From Leisingera methylohalidivorans DSM 14336 (GTDB lineage: Bacteria > Pseudomonadota > Alphaproteobacteria > Rhodobacterales > Rhodobacteraceae), in contig NC_023135.1 in NCBI RefSeq assembly GCF_000511355.1, positions 1,700,371 through 1,764,370 of the forward strand: 64,000 bases of DNA, given 5' to 3'. Below are positions 1 through 8,417 of the stretch, one piece after another. The notes beneath the pieces are model-generated. The model did not search any database and was not told where the DNA came from. It saw only the letters and a list, made by a program, of their open reading frames with translations. Position 1 is the stretch's first letter, and every line of letters begins with the position of its first letter. The position numbers and the translations under genes are program-made.

Positions 1-2813
1 GCGGCCTTTTCCTGGGTGGAGCCGCTTTCCAGCACCTCTGCTGCCTCATCGTCATCCTCGACCAGCGCCGCTGCCAGCGGCTGGCTCAGCTTGGAGCCAT
101 CGCGGTACAGCGCGTTGGCTTTCACCCCCAGGCTCCAGCTCAGCTCATAGGCTTTCTGGCAGTCCTCGATGGTGGCCGAATTCGGCATGTTGATGGTTTT
201 GGAAATCGCGCCGGAGATGAAGCTTTGGGCCGCCGCCATCATGTAGATATGGCTGTCAACGCTCAGGAAACGCTTACCTTTTTTGCCACAGGGGTTTGCA
301 CAGTCAAAGATCGCATAATGCTCTTCCTGCAGATGCGGTGCGCCTTCCAGCGTCATGGTGCCGCAAACATGGTCGTTGGCCGCGTCAATGTCCGCCTTGG
401 TAAATCCCAGGTGGCGCAGCAGGTCGAATGTCGGATCATTCAGCTTTGGCGCCGGAATGCCCAGCACGCCGGTGCAGAAATCCTCGCCCAGGGTCCACTG
501 ATTGAACACGAAGCGGATGTCAAAGGCCGATTCCAGCGCGGCATCCACCTTGGCAAGTTCATTGGGGCCGAAACCGTGGCCGGCCAGCGAGGTGTGGTTG
601 ATGCCCGGCGCGTTGCCGATGGAGCCATGGCCAACTGCGTAAGACACAATTTCCTGGATCTGGGCAGAGCTGTAGCCCAGCCCCTCCAGCGCCGACGGCA
701 CTGACCGGTTGATGATTTTGAAGTAACCGCCGCCGGCCAGCTTCTTGAACTTCACCAAGGCAAAGTCAGGCTCGATGCCGGTGGTGTCGCAGTCCATCAC
801 CAGGCCGATGGTGCCAGTGGGTGCAATCACTGTGGTTTGCGCGTTGCGGTAGCCGTGCTTTTCACCCAGATCCAGCGCCTCGTCCCAAGCGCTGGCGGCC
901 AGATCGGTCAGCAGCACGTCGGGGCAGTTGGCGATGTCCAGCGGCACCGGCGCAACCGACAGCGCCTCGTACCCGCCCGCATTTCCCTTTGCAGCGTTTC
1001 GGTGATTGCGGATCACACGCAGCATGTGGTCTGTGTTTTTTGCATAACCCGGGAAGGGCCCCAGCTCCGCGGCAATTTCGGCCGAGGTGGCGTAGGACAC
1101 GCCGGTCATCAGCGCGGTCAGCGCGCCGCACAGCGCCCTGCCCTCGTCCGAGTCATAGCTATAGCCCATGTTCATCAACAGGCCGCCGATATTGGCATAG
1201 CCCAGACCCAGGGTGCGGAAGTCATAAGACCGCTGCGCGATTTCCTTGGAGGGGAACTGCGCCATCATCACCGAGATTTCCAGCGTCAGCGTCCACAGGC
1301 GGCAGGCGTGCATATAATCATCGGCCTGAAACTGCCCGTCCTTGAGGAAACTCAGCAGGTTCAGCGACGCCAGGTTGCAGGCTGTGTCGTCCAGGAACAT
1401 GTATTCAGAACAAGGGTTTGAGCCGCGAATCTCACCGTCTTCCGGGCAGGTGTGCCATTCGTTCACGGTGTCGTGGAACTGGATGCCGGGATCAGCGCAG
1501 GCCCAGGCCGCATGGCCCACTTTCTCCCACAGGTCGCGGGCTTTGACCACCTTGGCGACCTTGCCATCGGTGCGGTTGACCAGCTGCCAGCCGGCATCCT
1601 TTTCCACCGCATGCAAGAAAGCATTGGTAACCCGGATCGAGTTGTTGGAGTTCTGACCCGAGACAGAGCTGTAGGCCTCGGAATCCCAGTCGGTGTCATA
1701 GGTCGGGAACTCGATCGACGTATGGCCTTGCTTGGCGTAATCCAGCACCCGCTTGACGTAGGTTTCCGGGATCGCCACCTTCTTGGCTTCGCGGATCGCA
1801 CCCTTCAGCCCGGTGTTGACGGCAGGGTCATAGGCATCCGCTTCGGCGCCGTCCCAGCTGCGGATCGCTTCGAAAATGCCGTTCAGCATCTTCTCGTGCA
1901 TCTTGGAGCCGGCCACGATGGAGGCGACTTTCTGCTCCTCCAGCACCTTCCACTCGATGAACTGCTCGATATCAGGGTGATCGGCATCGACGATCACCAT
2001 TTTTGCTGCCCGGCGGGTTGTGCCGCCTGATTTTATGGCGCCCGCTGCACGGTCGCCGATTTTGAGAAAGCCCATCAGGCCCGAAGATTTGCCGCCGCCG
2101 GACAGCGGCTCGCCCTCGGCGCGCAGGTGGCTGAAGTTGGTGCCGGTGCCGGAGCCGTATTTGAACAGGCGTGCCTCGCGCACCCACAGATCCATGATGC
2201 CGCCGTCCTTGACCAGATCATCCGAGACCGACTGGATGAAACAGGCGTGCGGCTGAGGATGCTCATAAGCGCTGTCGGATTTGGTCAGCTTGCCGGTCTT
2301 ATAGTCGACATAGTGATGGCCCTGGGCCGGGCCGTCGATGCCATAGGCCCAATGCAGGCCGGTGTTGAACCACTGGGGGGAATTGGGAGCGGAACGCTGG
2401 GTTGCCAGCATATAGCGCATCTCGTCGTAATAGGCGCGGGCGTCGTCCTCGGAGGAGAAATAGCCGCCCTTCCATCCCCAATAGGTCCAAGCGCCGGCCA
2501 GACGGTCGAACACCTGCTTGGAGGAGACTTCGCCGCCCAGCACCGCGCCGTCCGCGGGGACCGAACGCCACAGAAACTCGGGAACACCTTTTTCGCGGAC
2601 CTTTTTCAGCCGCGACGGCACGCCCGCCTTGCGGAAATACTTCTGCGCAATGACATCGCTGGCGACCTGGCTCCAGGATGCGGGGATTTCAATATTGTCG
2701 AGCCGGAAAACAATGGTCCCGTCCGGGTTGCGGATTTCCGATGTGGCCGAGACAAAGGCCAGATCAGCATAGGCATCCTGTCCGGGTTTTGTGAACTTCC
2801 GTTCGATCTTCAT
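1..2813 (-). CDS. nrdJ: Adenosylcobalamin-dependent (class II) ribonucleoside reductase, C-terminus off window
   Basis: It reduces ribonucleotides to deoxyribonucleotides with adenosylcobalamin as radical generator, so it needs neither oxygen nor an activase. The first ~937 residues are present; the frame is still open at the left edge, and the family is about 1200 residues long. The start [10 protein letters not shown] has an AAGGGG ribosome site just upstream. The N-terminal RNR region includes ACFIQSV and GSGTGTNFS. The catalytic segment NPCSEY lies near residue 464, followed by [10 protein letters not shown], and PTGTIG follows further on. The far end in the window is an acidic linker ([10 protein letters not shown]) that leads to the missing C-terminal domain. 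The gene stands alone on the minus strand with a long upstream region carrying candidate NrdR boxes. The identification is secure; only the C-terminus is unseen. Confidence 0.96.
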   Translation of the reverse strand, partial: MKIERKFTKPGQDAYADLAFVSATSEIRNPDGTIVFRLDNIEIPASWSQVASDVIAQKYFRKAGVPSRLKKVREKGVPEFLWRSVPADGAVLGGEVSSKQVFDRLAGAWTYWGWKGGYFSSEDDARAYYDEMRYMLATQRSAPNSPQWFNTGLHWAYGIDGPAQGHHYVDYKTGKLTKSDSAYEHPQPHACFIQSVSDDLVKDGGIMDLWVREARLFKYGSGTGTNFSHLRAEGEPLSGGGKSSGLMGFLKIGDRAAGAIKSGGTTRRAAKMVIVDADHPDIEQFIEWKVLEEQKVASIVAGSKMHEKMLNGIFEAIRSWDGAEADAYDPAVNTGLKGAIREAKKVAIPETYVKRVLDYAKQGHTSIEFPTYDTDWDSEAYSSVSGQNSNNSIRVTNAFLHAVEKDAGWQLVNRTDGKVAKVVKARDLWEKVGHAAWACADPGIQFHDTVNEWHTCPEDGEIRGSNPCSEYMFLDDTACNLASLNLLSFLKDGQFQADDYMHACRLWTLTLEISVMMAQFPSKEIAQRSYDFRTLGLGYANIGGLLMNMGYSYDSDEGRALCGALTALMTGVSYATSAEIAAELGPFPGYAKNTDHMLRVIRNHRNAAKGNAGGYEALSVAPVPLDIANCPDVLLTDLAASAWDEALDLGEKHGYRNAQTTVIAPTGTIGLVMDCDTTGIEPDFALVKFKKLAGGGYFKIINRSVPSALEGLGYSSAQIQEIVSYAVGHGSIGNAPGINHTSLAGHGFGPNELAKVDAALESAFDIRFVFNQWTLGEDFCTGVLGIPAPKLNDPTFDLLRHLGFTKADIDAANDHVCGTMTLEGAPHLQEEHYAIFDCANPCGKKGKRFLSVDSHIYMMAAAQSFISGAISKTINMPNSATIEDCQKAYELSWSLGVKANALYRDGSKLSQPLAAALVEDDDEAAEVLESGSTQEKA

Positions 2814-3476
2814 GCTCAGCCCCTTTTTAAGCATTCGTCGTTCAATTGTCGCGGTGCCCTATGCACCCGTCAGGCCCGGCCACGGAACCCACAAACACCC
2901 GTCGCACGCCGCAAACAGCGCACTTGCGGCCCTCGCCGGCCATTCTCACAGGACTGTTTGCTGTTTTCAGCGTTGTTGCTTCGGCCTGATGATCCACCAG
3001 ATCTAGTGCCGTCGCAACCGGTGTCCACTATTTGGCGTATTCGGACACAAAGGGTCAACGTAAAATTTACATCTTCGCGACTATCTTTGCTGTTGACGCT
3101 TTCAGACGATTGCAGCCTGCGCAGACTGCCATTGATTCATCCACAGGCCACGTCAGGTTCAGCGTCTTCGGACGGCGCCGCTGCATGGTTGAATTTCCTT
3201 TTACGGTAAAATGACTTGCTGCTTTGCAGAGAAGCAGAGGATATCCGGGAGTCTGAAACCGGATGAAAAAAAACATAGCGCAGGATCAGGGCCTGCCGCG
3301 CTGCGCAGGCTGAAAGCGGACTTTATGTGGTTCAGCGCCGTGAGCCGGCTGGCACACATTGTGCAGTTAACCTTTTGATGCCTCTCAGCGGAAAATGGTT
3401 AAAACTGTCTTTATAGCGTGCTGGAGATGTAACGAAGCCGCAAATTTCTGCATTCGGTTGTCAGCCGCCAAAAGCG
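2814..3476. other. Non-coding stretch between nrdJ and tRNA-Pro
   Basis: No convincing gene is visible in about 660 bases. It holds the candidate nrdJ promoter, and an imperfect inverted repeat at 3364-3407 (CAGTTAACC against GGTTAAAACTG). I looked for a B12 box and saw none, so there is no support for a cobalamin riboswitch in front of nrdJ. Confidence 0.6.
2995..3058 (-). promoter_or_regulatory. Candidate nrdJ promoter with two NrdR-type boxes
   Basis: On the minus strand TTGACC (3053-3058) is followed about 18 bases later by CAAATA, a plausible sigma-70 promoter. The -10 lies inside CCAAATAGTGG (3025-3035), one half of which matches the NrdR half-site CACTA. A second box, CACCAGATCTAGTG (2995-3008), is a palindrome with one mismatched pair. 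The box centres are about 31 bp apart, three helical turns, the spacing typical of tandem NrdR sites. The nrdJ start lies about 180 bp downstream. Confidence 0.5.
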
Positions 3477-3516
3477 GAAAACGAATCTTGAACCGGAGGT
3501 ATCCGGCTAAGATTCG
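3477..3516 (-). terminator. Intrinsic terminator of tRNA-Pro
   Basis: Read on minus, CGAATCTT and AAGATTCG form an 8-bp outer stem around an inner CCGGA/TCCGG stem. TTTT follows. It sits directly downstream of the tRNA. Confidence 0.7.
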
Positions 3517-3536
3517 CTGAAATTTTTGAAGAAGTA

Positions 3537-3613
3537 TGGTCGGGGCGGCGAGATTCGAACTCACGACCCCCTGTACCCAAAACAGGTGCGCTACCAGACT
3601 GCGCCACGCCCCG
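3537..3613 (-). tRNA. tRNA-Pro (anticodon TGG)
   Basis: A 77-nt cloverleaf on minus begins CGGGGCGTGGCGCAG and ends CGCCCCGACCA with an encoded CCA. The acceptor arms pair over seven bases. The anticodon loop TTTTGGGTA sits between CCTG and CAGG and gives TGG, which reads CCN proline codons. The T loop is GTTCGAATC. A terminator follows at once. Confidence 0.97.
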
Positions 3614-3656
3614 GACCGTGCGCCTTCCTATCTCTGCCAAACTGATTTGAAAAGCC

Positions 3657-4133
3657 CTAACAGGGCCAAACTGCCCCGCTGCGGGAAAAAACTTCGTGGC
3701 GCATCTGTGAACCCGCAGCGATACCGTAGGCGCGGGCAAGACCGCCGTTGATTTCCAGCACCGCAAAGACGGCGCCGCCGCCTGGAATCGGGGTCAGATC
3801 GCCAGGAACGGCGTTCTCGTGCACCGAGGTCACCAGCCCGTGTTCATTCAGAAAAATGATATCGAGGGGGATCAGGGTGTTCTTCATCCAGAACGCCGCG
3901 GGCTGCGGGCTGTCATAGACAAACAGCATCCCTGCCCCGCGCGGCAGCTCTTCGCGGAACATCAGCCCCTGGGCGCGCTCCGCCTCTGTATCAGCAATTT
4001 CGACGGCAAACCCCGCCTGCCCCCAGTCGCCGCGCAGATCAGCGCGCGCAAGCTGGCACTCAGACGCCAGCGCGGTGCCGGCGGCAACAGACATGCAGGC
4101 GCCCAAGCTCCATTGAAGCAGGCGCCGAGGCAA
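3657..4133 (-). CDS. Exported DUF192 family protein
   Basis: This is a 158-residue protein of the DUF192 family, small secreted proteins of unknown biochemical role. Residues 1-23 form a signal peptide (MPRRLLQW, a hydrophobic core, then ALA before SEC). The family core follows, with ERAQGLMFRE, GMLFVYD, FWMKNTLIPLD and IIFLNEHG. I chose a TTG start at 4133-4131 behind CTGAGG because it gives a clean signal peptide. Starting upstream would add a non-signal extension overlapping the cold-shock gene. The start lies five bases after the stop of that gene, so the two are probably co-transcribed. Its function is unknown. Confidence 0.85.
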   Translation of the reverse strand: MPRRLLQWSLGACMSVAAGTALASECQLARADLRGDWGQAGFAVEIADTEAERAQGLMFREELPRGAGMLFVYDSPQPAAFWMKNTLIPLDIIFLNEHGLVTSVHENAVPGDLTPIPGGGAVFAVLEINGGLARAYGIAAGSQMRHEVFSRSGAVWPC

Positions 4134-4137
4134 GGCC

Positions 4138-4725
4138 TCAGATCTCACCGCCGGGGAGCATTGCAGCCTCCCAGGCCAGCACTTCAACCGCCATACGGCC
4201 GCGTTTGCCATCGATCACCCGCATTGCCAAGGCTTCCCCCGGCTGCAGATCCGCCAGCCCGGACTGACGCAGCACTTCGACATGCAGGAAAACATCCTCG
4301 CTGCGGCCAAAGACATTGGCAAATCCGAACCCTTTGCCCTTGTCGAACCATTTGACCCGCGCAGGCTCCAGCGGTTCGTTTTTCAGGCTGGTCATGTCCA
4401 GTTCGGCAAAATCGCTCAGCACCGGGGTATCATCCCGTTCGGGCGGCTGAATGGAGATCACTTCAACGGCTTGAACACCGCGGCCTGTCTGGTGGGTCAC
4501 GATTTCGATCCTGGCGCCGTCCGCGACAGAGCTCTGGCCGAAATTACGCAAAACATTCACATGGAGCAGAATGTCCGCACCGCCCTCGTCAGATACGACA
4601 AATCCGTACCCTTTGGCTGGATCGAACCACTTCACTTGCCCCTGAATTTGCTGCAAGCTGCTGAGATCTTCTGCCACAAACTTTCCCCACCGCGTTTTAA
4701 TTTTGCTGGTGCCCTGATGCGCCAT
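4138..4725 (-). CDS. Protein with two cold-shock domains
   Basis: This is a nucleic-acid-binding protein with two cold-shock (OB-fold) domains. Domain 1 is about residues 28-92 (VKWFDPAKGYGFVVSD, ILLHVNVL) and domain 2 about residues 121-186 (VKWFDKGKGFGFANVF, VFLHVEVL). Both RNP1-like KGxGF motifs are intact. Such tandem forms are common in alphaproteobacteria and probably act as RNA chaperones or transcription antiterminators. The start is uncertain: I give the ATG at 4725, but a GTG at 4677 behind GGGGAAA would give a 179-residue protein beginning VAEDLSS. It is likely co-transcribed with the DUF192 gene downstream. Confidence 0.88.
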   Translation of the reverse strand: MAHQGTSKIKTRWGKFVAEDLSSLQQIQGQVKWFDPAKGYGFVVSDEGGADILLHVNVLRNFGQSSVADGARIEIVTHQTGRGVQAVEVISIQPPERDDTPVLSDFAELDMTSLKNEPLEPARVKWFDKGKGFGFANVFGRSEDVFLHVEVLRQSGLADLQPGEALAMRVIDGKRGRMAVEVLAWEAAMLPGGEI

Positions 4726-4808
4726 TCTGACCTTGGATTTCAAGCTAAAAAGATTTGAGATTGTCACGAATCCGCTATTGACCCTTGGTAAGTCATTTCC
4801 TTTTCCAC

Positions 4809-5414
4809 TTAAGGATTGAGCCGCAGAATCTCCCATTCTGCAGCTGCATTCGTGCGGCGCCAGCGAAACCGGTCATGCAGCCGGAATGCGCCATCTGCCC
4901 AAAATTCTATTTCCACCGGCACCAGGCGGAAGCCGCCCCAGAACGGCGGCCGGTCTGGATTCGGACCTTTCATCGCAGTTACCTTGGCCACCTCGGCCAT
5001 CAGCGTGCCGCGGCTGTCCAGCGGCTGTGATTGCTTTGAGGCCCAGGCCCCCAGCCGGCTTTTGAGCGAACGGGACTTGTAGTATTCATCCGCTTTCGGC
5101 CCGTCTTCGCGGGTAACCGTGCCGCGCACCCGGATCTGGCGGCGCAGCGACTTCCAATGCATGACAAAGGCGGCTTTGCCAGCCTGATCCAGCTCTTGCG
5201 CCTTGGTGCTCTCGTAATTGGTGTAGAACACAAAGGCGCCGTCTTCGATTTCCTTGAGCAGGACCATGCGGCTGTTCGGCAATCCGGTCTCATCCACAGT
5301 GGCCAGGGCAATGGCGTTGGGATCGTTGGGTTCGGTCTGTTCTGCCTCCCCCAGCCAGGACCGGGCGATGACAAACGGATCGTTGCCTGCAAATATACCT
5401 GTACGGTCGGACAT
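4809..5414 (-). CDS. pdxH: Pyridoxamine 5'-phosphate oxidase
   Basis: This FMN-dependent cytosolic enzyme oxidises pyridoxine or pyridoxamine 5'-phosphate to pyridoxal phosphate. The 201-residue length is normal. Visible motifs are SRMVLLKEI and [13 protein letters not shown] (FMN site), [26 protein letters not shown] and the C-terminal signature [10 protein letters not shown]. The gene is transcribed divergently from fabI with about 130 bases between them. The identification is secure. Confidence 0.97.
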   Translation of the reverse strand: MSDRTGIFAGNDPFVIARSWLGEAEQTEPNDPNAIALATVDETGLPNSRMVLLKEIEDGAFVFYTNYESTKAQELDQAGKAAFVMHWKSLRRQIRVRGTVTREDGPKADEYYKSRSLKSRLGAWASKQSQPLDSRGTLMAEVAKVTAMKGPNPDRPPFWGGFRLVPVEIEFWADGAFRLHDRFRWRRTNAAAEWEILRLNP

Positions 5415-5546
5415 CGGGCACCTCTTTGCGGATTTGGCGGCAACCTATGCACCTTCCTGCCGCGCGGCAAGGGCGAGCACCCTTGTCGCCGCCCGCTTGG
5501 CATATTAAACACCGCGTAATTAACAGATCACAGGCGGAGAACCTGC

Positions 5547-6350
5547 ATGTCTAATCACCTGATGGCCGGTAAGCGCGGCCTCATCATGGGCCTGGCCAAT
5601 GACAAATCCATCGCTTGGGGGATTGCCAAGGCCTGCGCCGATGCCGGCGCCGAGCTTGCCTTTTCCTATCAGGGCGACGCATTGAAGAAGCGGGTCGATC
5701 CGCTGGCGGCGCAACTGGGCAGCGATATCGTCCTGCCCTGCGACGTCTCGGACGAGGCGTCGATTGATGCCCTGTTTGCCGGGCTGGAAGCCAAATGGGG
5801 CAAGCTGGACTTTGTCGTTCACGCCATCGGCTTTTCCGACAAGAACGAGCTGCGCGGCCGCTATGTCGACACCAGCCGCAGCAATTTCCAGATGACCATG
5901 GACATCTCGGTCTTCTCGTTCACCGCGGTGGCCAACCGCGCCGAAAAGATGATGAGCGACGGCGGCTCGCTGCTGACCCTGACCTATTACGGTGCCGAGC
6001 AGGTGATGCCGCACTATAACGTCATGGGCGTTGCCAAGGCGGCACTGGAAGCCTCGGTCAAATACCTGGCCGAGGATCTGGGCAAGGACGGCATCCGCGT
6101 CAACGCGATCTCGGCCGGCCCGATCAAGACCCTGGCCGCCTCCGGAATCGGCGATTTCCGCTACATCATGAAGTGGAACGAGTACAATTCGCCGCTGCGC
6201 CGCAACGTGACCATCGATGATGTCGGCAAGTCCGCGCTGTACCTGCTGTCCGACCTCAGCTCGGGCGTGACCGGCGAGAATCTGCATGTCGATGCCGGCT
6301 ACCACGTCGTCGGCATGAAGGCGGTGGATGCACCGGACATCTCCAAGTAA
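5547..6350 (+). CDS. fabI: Enoyl-[acyl-carrier-protein] reductase (NADH)
   Basis: FabI catalyses the last reduction in each fatty-acid elongation cycle. The 267-residue SDR-fold protein has the nucleotide loop GLANDKSIAWG (15-25) and the FabI active site Y157-x6-K164 within HYNVMGVAK. C-terminal segments include DVGKSALYLLSDLSSGVTGE. The start has GGCGGAG upstream. A stem-loop follows before gpt. This is the classic target of triclosan and isoniazid-type inhibitors. The identification is secure. Confidence 0.97.
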   Translation: MSNHLMAGKRGLIMGLANDKSIAWGIAKACADAGAELAFSYQGDALKKRVDPLAAQLGSDIVLPCDVSDEASIDALFAGLEAKWGKLDFVVHAIGFSDKNELRGRYVDTSRSNFQMTMDISVFSFTAVANRAEKMMSDGGSLLTLTYYGAEQVMPHYNVMGVAKAALEASVKYLAEDLGKDGIRVNAISAGPIKTLAASGIGDFRYIMKWNEYNSPLRRNVTIDDVGKSALYLLSDLSSGVTGENLHVDAGYHVVGMKAVDAPDISK

Positions 6351-6362
6351 CTGAATACAGAA

Positions 6363-6389
6363 AGAAACCCAGGTGCAACTTGGGTTTCT
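6363..6389 (+). terminator. Stem-loop after fabI
   Basis: AGAAACCCA and TGGGTTTCT form a perfect 9-bp stem with a 9-base loop, starting 12 bases after the fabI stop. There is no clear T-run, so it may be an mRNA-stabilising 3' structure or a weak terminator. Confidence 0.5.
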
Positions 6390-6423
6390 GCAAGCTGACG
6401 CGACTTCGCGGGGAGCAAGTAAC

Positions 6424-6927
6424 ATGACCGATCGTCTGCCGCACGAAAAAGGCTTCCACATCAGCTGGGACCAGATCCACCGGGACAGCCGCGCCTTGGC
6501 CTGGCGGCTGGACGGGCAAGGCCCCGATGAAGGCGCCTGGCGTGCCGTGGTGGCGATCACCCGCGGCGGCATGGCGCCGGCGATGATTGTCAGCCGCGAG
6601 CTGGACATCCGTACCGTGGACACCATCTCGGTGCGGTCCTACCACCATCAATCCCAGGGCGAAGCCGAAGTGCTGAAAGCTCCGGATGCCGGTCTGATGG
6701 GCGATGGCGAGGGCATTCTGATCATCGACGATCTGGTCGACAGCGGCAAAACCCTGGAACTGGTGCGCGACATGTACCCCAAGGCGCATTTTGCCACCGT
6801 CTATGCCAAGCCCAAGGGCCGGCCGATGGTGGACACTTTCATCACCGAAGTCAGCCAGGACACCTGGATTTTCTTCCCCTGGGACATGGCGCTGCAATAT
6901 GTGGAGCCCTACCGCGGCAAGGACTGA
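6424..6927 (+). CDS. gpt: Xanthine/guanine phosphoribosyltransferase
   Basis: This purine-salvage enzyme joins xanthine or guanine to PRPP to give XMP or GMP. The 167-residue protein has the PRPP-binding motif [13 protein letters not shown] and the early segment [11 protein letters not shown]. The C-terminal TWIFFPWD is typical of Gpt rather than of hypoxanthine-guanine transferases. I start at ATG 6424, which has GGGAGCA upstream; an upstream in-frame ATG at 6373 lies in the fabI stem-loop and has no ribosome site. A strong terminator follows. The identification is secure. Confidence 0.93.
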   Translation: MTDRLPHEKGFHISWDQIHRDSRALAWRLDGQGPDEGAWRAVVAITRGGMAPAMIVSRELDIRTVDTISVRSYHHQSQGEAEVLKAPDAGLMGDGEGILIIDDLVDSGKTLELVRDMYPKAHFATVYAKPKGRPMVDTFITEVSQDTWIFFPWDMALQYVEPYRGKD

Positions 6928-6950
6928 TCCGCCGTGACCGGAAATCCCCG

Positions 6951-6985
6951 GACAGGCGCGCTGCAAAGCGCGCCTGTCTTTGTTT
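6951..6985 (+). terminator. Intrinsic terminator after gpt
   Basis: GACAGGCGCGCT and AGCGCGCCTGTC make a perfect 12-bp stem with a 4-base loop. TTTGTTT follows. Confidence 0.85.
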
Positions 6986-7123
6986 GCGGACCTGCGGCTC
7001 GCCCAGCCGCACCCGTTGGGCAAGCATAACCGCTTGAGAAGCCGGAAACACCGTGCCAGACATGGTCCGGTGCGGGGCCCGCTGCGCCCGTGCATCTTCC
7101 TGTCCCGGCGCCTGGAGCCTTTC

Positions 7124-8299
7124 ATGCCCCTTCCCCGCACCCAAGCCACCTTTGTCTCGCCGATCGTCGAATCACGCCGCTGGGTGGCCGGCGTTGATTT
7201 CCCGCCAGAACGCCCGCTGCTGAACGTCAGCCAGGCCGCGCCGGCAGAAGCGCCGCCCCATGGGTTGCGCCAGGCACTCGCGGATGCTGCGCTCAATGAT
7301 GTGAACGCGCATTTATACGGGCCGGTGCTGGGCAATGACCCGTTGCGCCGGGCGCTGGCGCGGCAGATCTCCGGCCACTACCAGGCCGATGTGCGGGCAG
7401 AGCAGGTTGGCATCACCTCGGGCTGCAACCAGGCCTTTGCGGCTGCGATTGCAGCCCTGTGCGGCGAGGGGGATGAGGTGATCATCCCGGTGCCCTGGTA
7501 CTTCAATCACAAGATGTGGCTGGACATGGCCGGGGTCACCGCCGTGCCGCTGCACGCCGGGGACGGAATGCTGCCGGACCTTGCTGCCGCTGAGGCGCTG
7601 ATTACCCCCCGCACCCGCGCCATCGTGCTGGTCACCCCCAACAATCCCTGCGGCGTGGAGTACCCTGCCGGGCTGGTGCAGGCCTTCTTTGATCTGGCCC
7701 GTGCCAGGGGCATTGCCCTGATCGCGGACGAAACCTACCGCGACTTCGACAGCCGCGAAGGCGCTCCGCACGGGCTTTTCCAGCTGGACGGCTGGGATCG
7801 GACCCTGATCCACCTTTATTCCTTTTCCAAGGCTTACCGGCTGACCGGCCATCGGGTCGGCGCTGTTGCAGCTTCGCCGGACAGGATGTTCGAAATGGAG
7901 AAGTTTTTGGACACTGTCACCATCTGCCCGTCGCAATTGGGCCAGGCCGGCGCCCTTTGGGGCATTGAAAACCTGCAGGGCTGGCTGGCAGGGGAACGGC
8001 AGGAAATCCTCGACCGCCGCGCAGCAATTGAAGACGGGTTTCCGGTGCTGGCCGGCAAGGGCTGGAAGCTGCTCGGATGCGGCGCCTACTTTGCCTATGC
8101 CGAGCATCCGTTCGACCTGCCGTCAGAGGAGATCGCCAAACGGCTGGTGGCGGAGGCTTCCGTCCTGATGCTGCCGGGCTCCATGTTCATGCCCGCAGAC
8201 GATCCCGCCGGCGCGCGCCAGTTCCGCATTGCCTTTGCCAATGTGGACCGGACCGGCATCCGGACGCTGTTTGACAGGCTGGCGGCCTTTAATCCCTGA
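7124..8299 (+). CDS. PLP-dependent class I/II aminotransferase
   Basis: This 391-residue fold-type I aminotransferase has its PLP-binding lysine in SFSKAYRLTGHRVG and an upstream aspartate in IADETYRDF. NNPCGVEYP is the usual NxxG(P/V) site for the PLP ring and GPVLGNDPLRRALA is the N-terminal cofactor segment. The substrate cannot be told from sequence; aromatic, aspartate-like or branched amino acids are all possible. I start at ATG 7124 (GGAG upstream), which removes a 48-residue Arg-rich extension that has no family similarity. It lies between the gpt terminator and the foldase gene. Confidence 0.9.
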   Translation: MPLPRTQATFVSPIVESRRWVAGVDFPPERPLLNVSQAAPAEAPPHGLRQALADAALNDVNAHLYGPVLGNDPLRRALARQISGHYQADVRAEQVGITSGCNQAFAAAIAALCGEGDEVIIPVPWYFNHKMWLDMAGVTAVPLHAGDGMLPDLAAAEALITPRTRAIVLVTPNNPCGVEYPAGLVQAFFDLARARGIALIADETYRDFDSREGAPHGLFQLDGWDRTLIHLYSFSKAYRLTGHRVGAVAASPDRMFEMEKFLDTVTICPSQLGQAGALWGIENLQGWLAGERQEILDRRAAIEDGFPVLAGKGWKLLGCGAYFAYAEHPFDLPSEEIAKRLVAEASVLMLPGSMFMPADDPAGARQFRIAFANVDRTGIRTLFDRLAAFNP

Positions 8300-8417
8300 T
8301 CACGCAGCAGTTTGATCCGCAACCATCTTGCCCCTCTGCGGGCAGCCGCGTATTCAGTCAGCGGCATTTCCCGCTGCAAGGCGACCCCTTGCACGGCAAA
8401 ACAATAAAGAGGGCATC

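Noticed and set aside
2127..3209. 360-residue open frame opposite nrdJ and its promoter
   Set aside because: Antisense to well-conserved nrdJ sequence, no recognisable domain, and it runs across the regulatory region.
2814..3476. Possible cobalamin riboswitch before nrdJ
   Set aside because: A B12-dependent enzyme makes this attractive, but I found no B12-box-like sequence or matching stem pattern; NrdR-type sites explain the region better.
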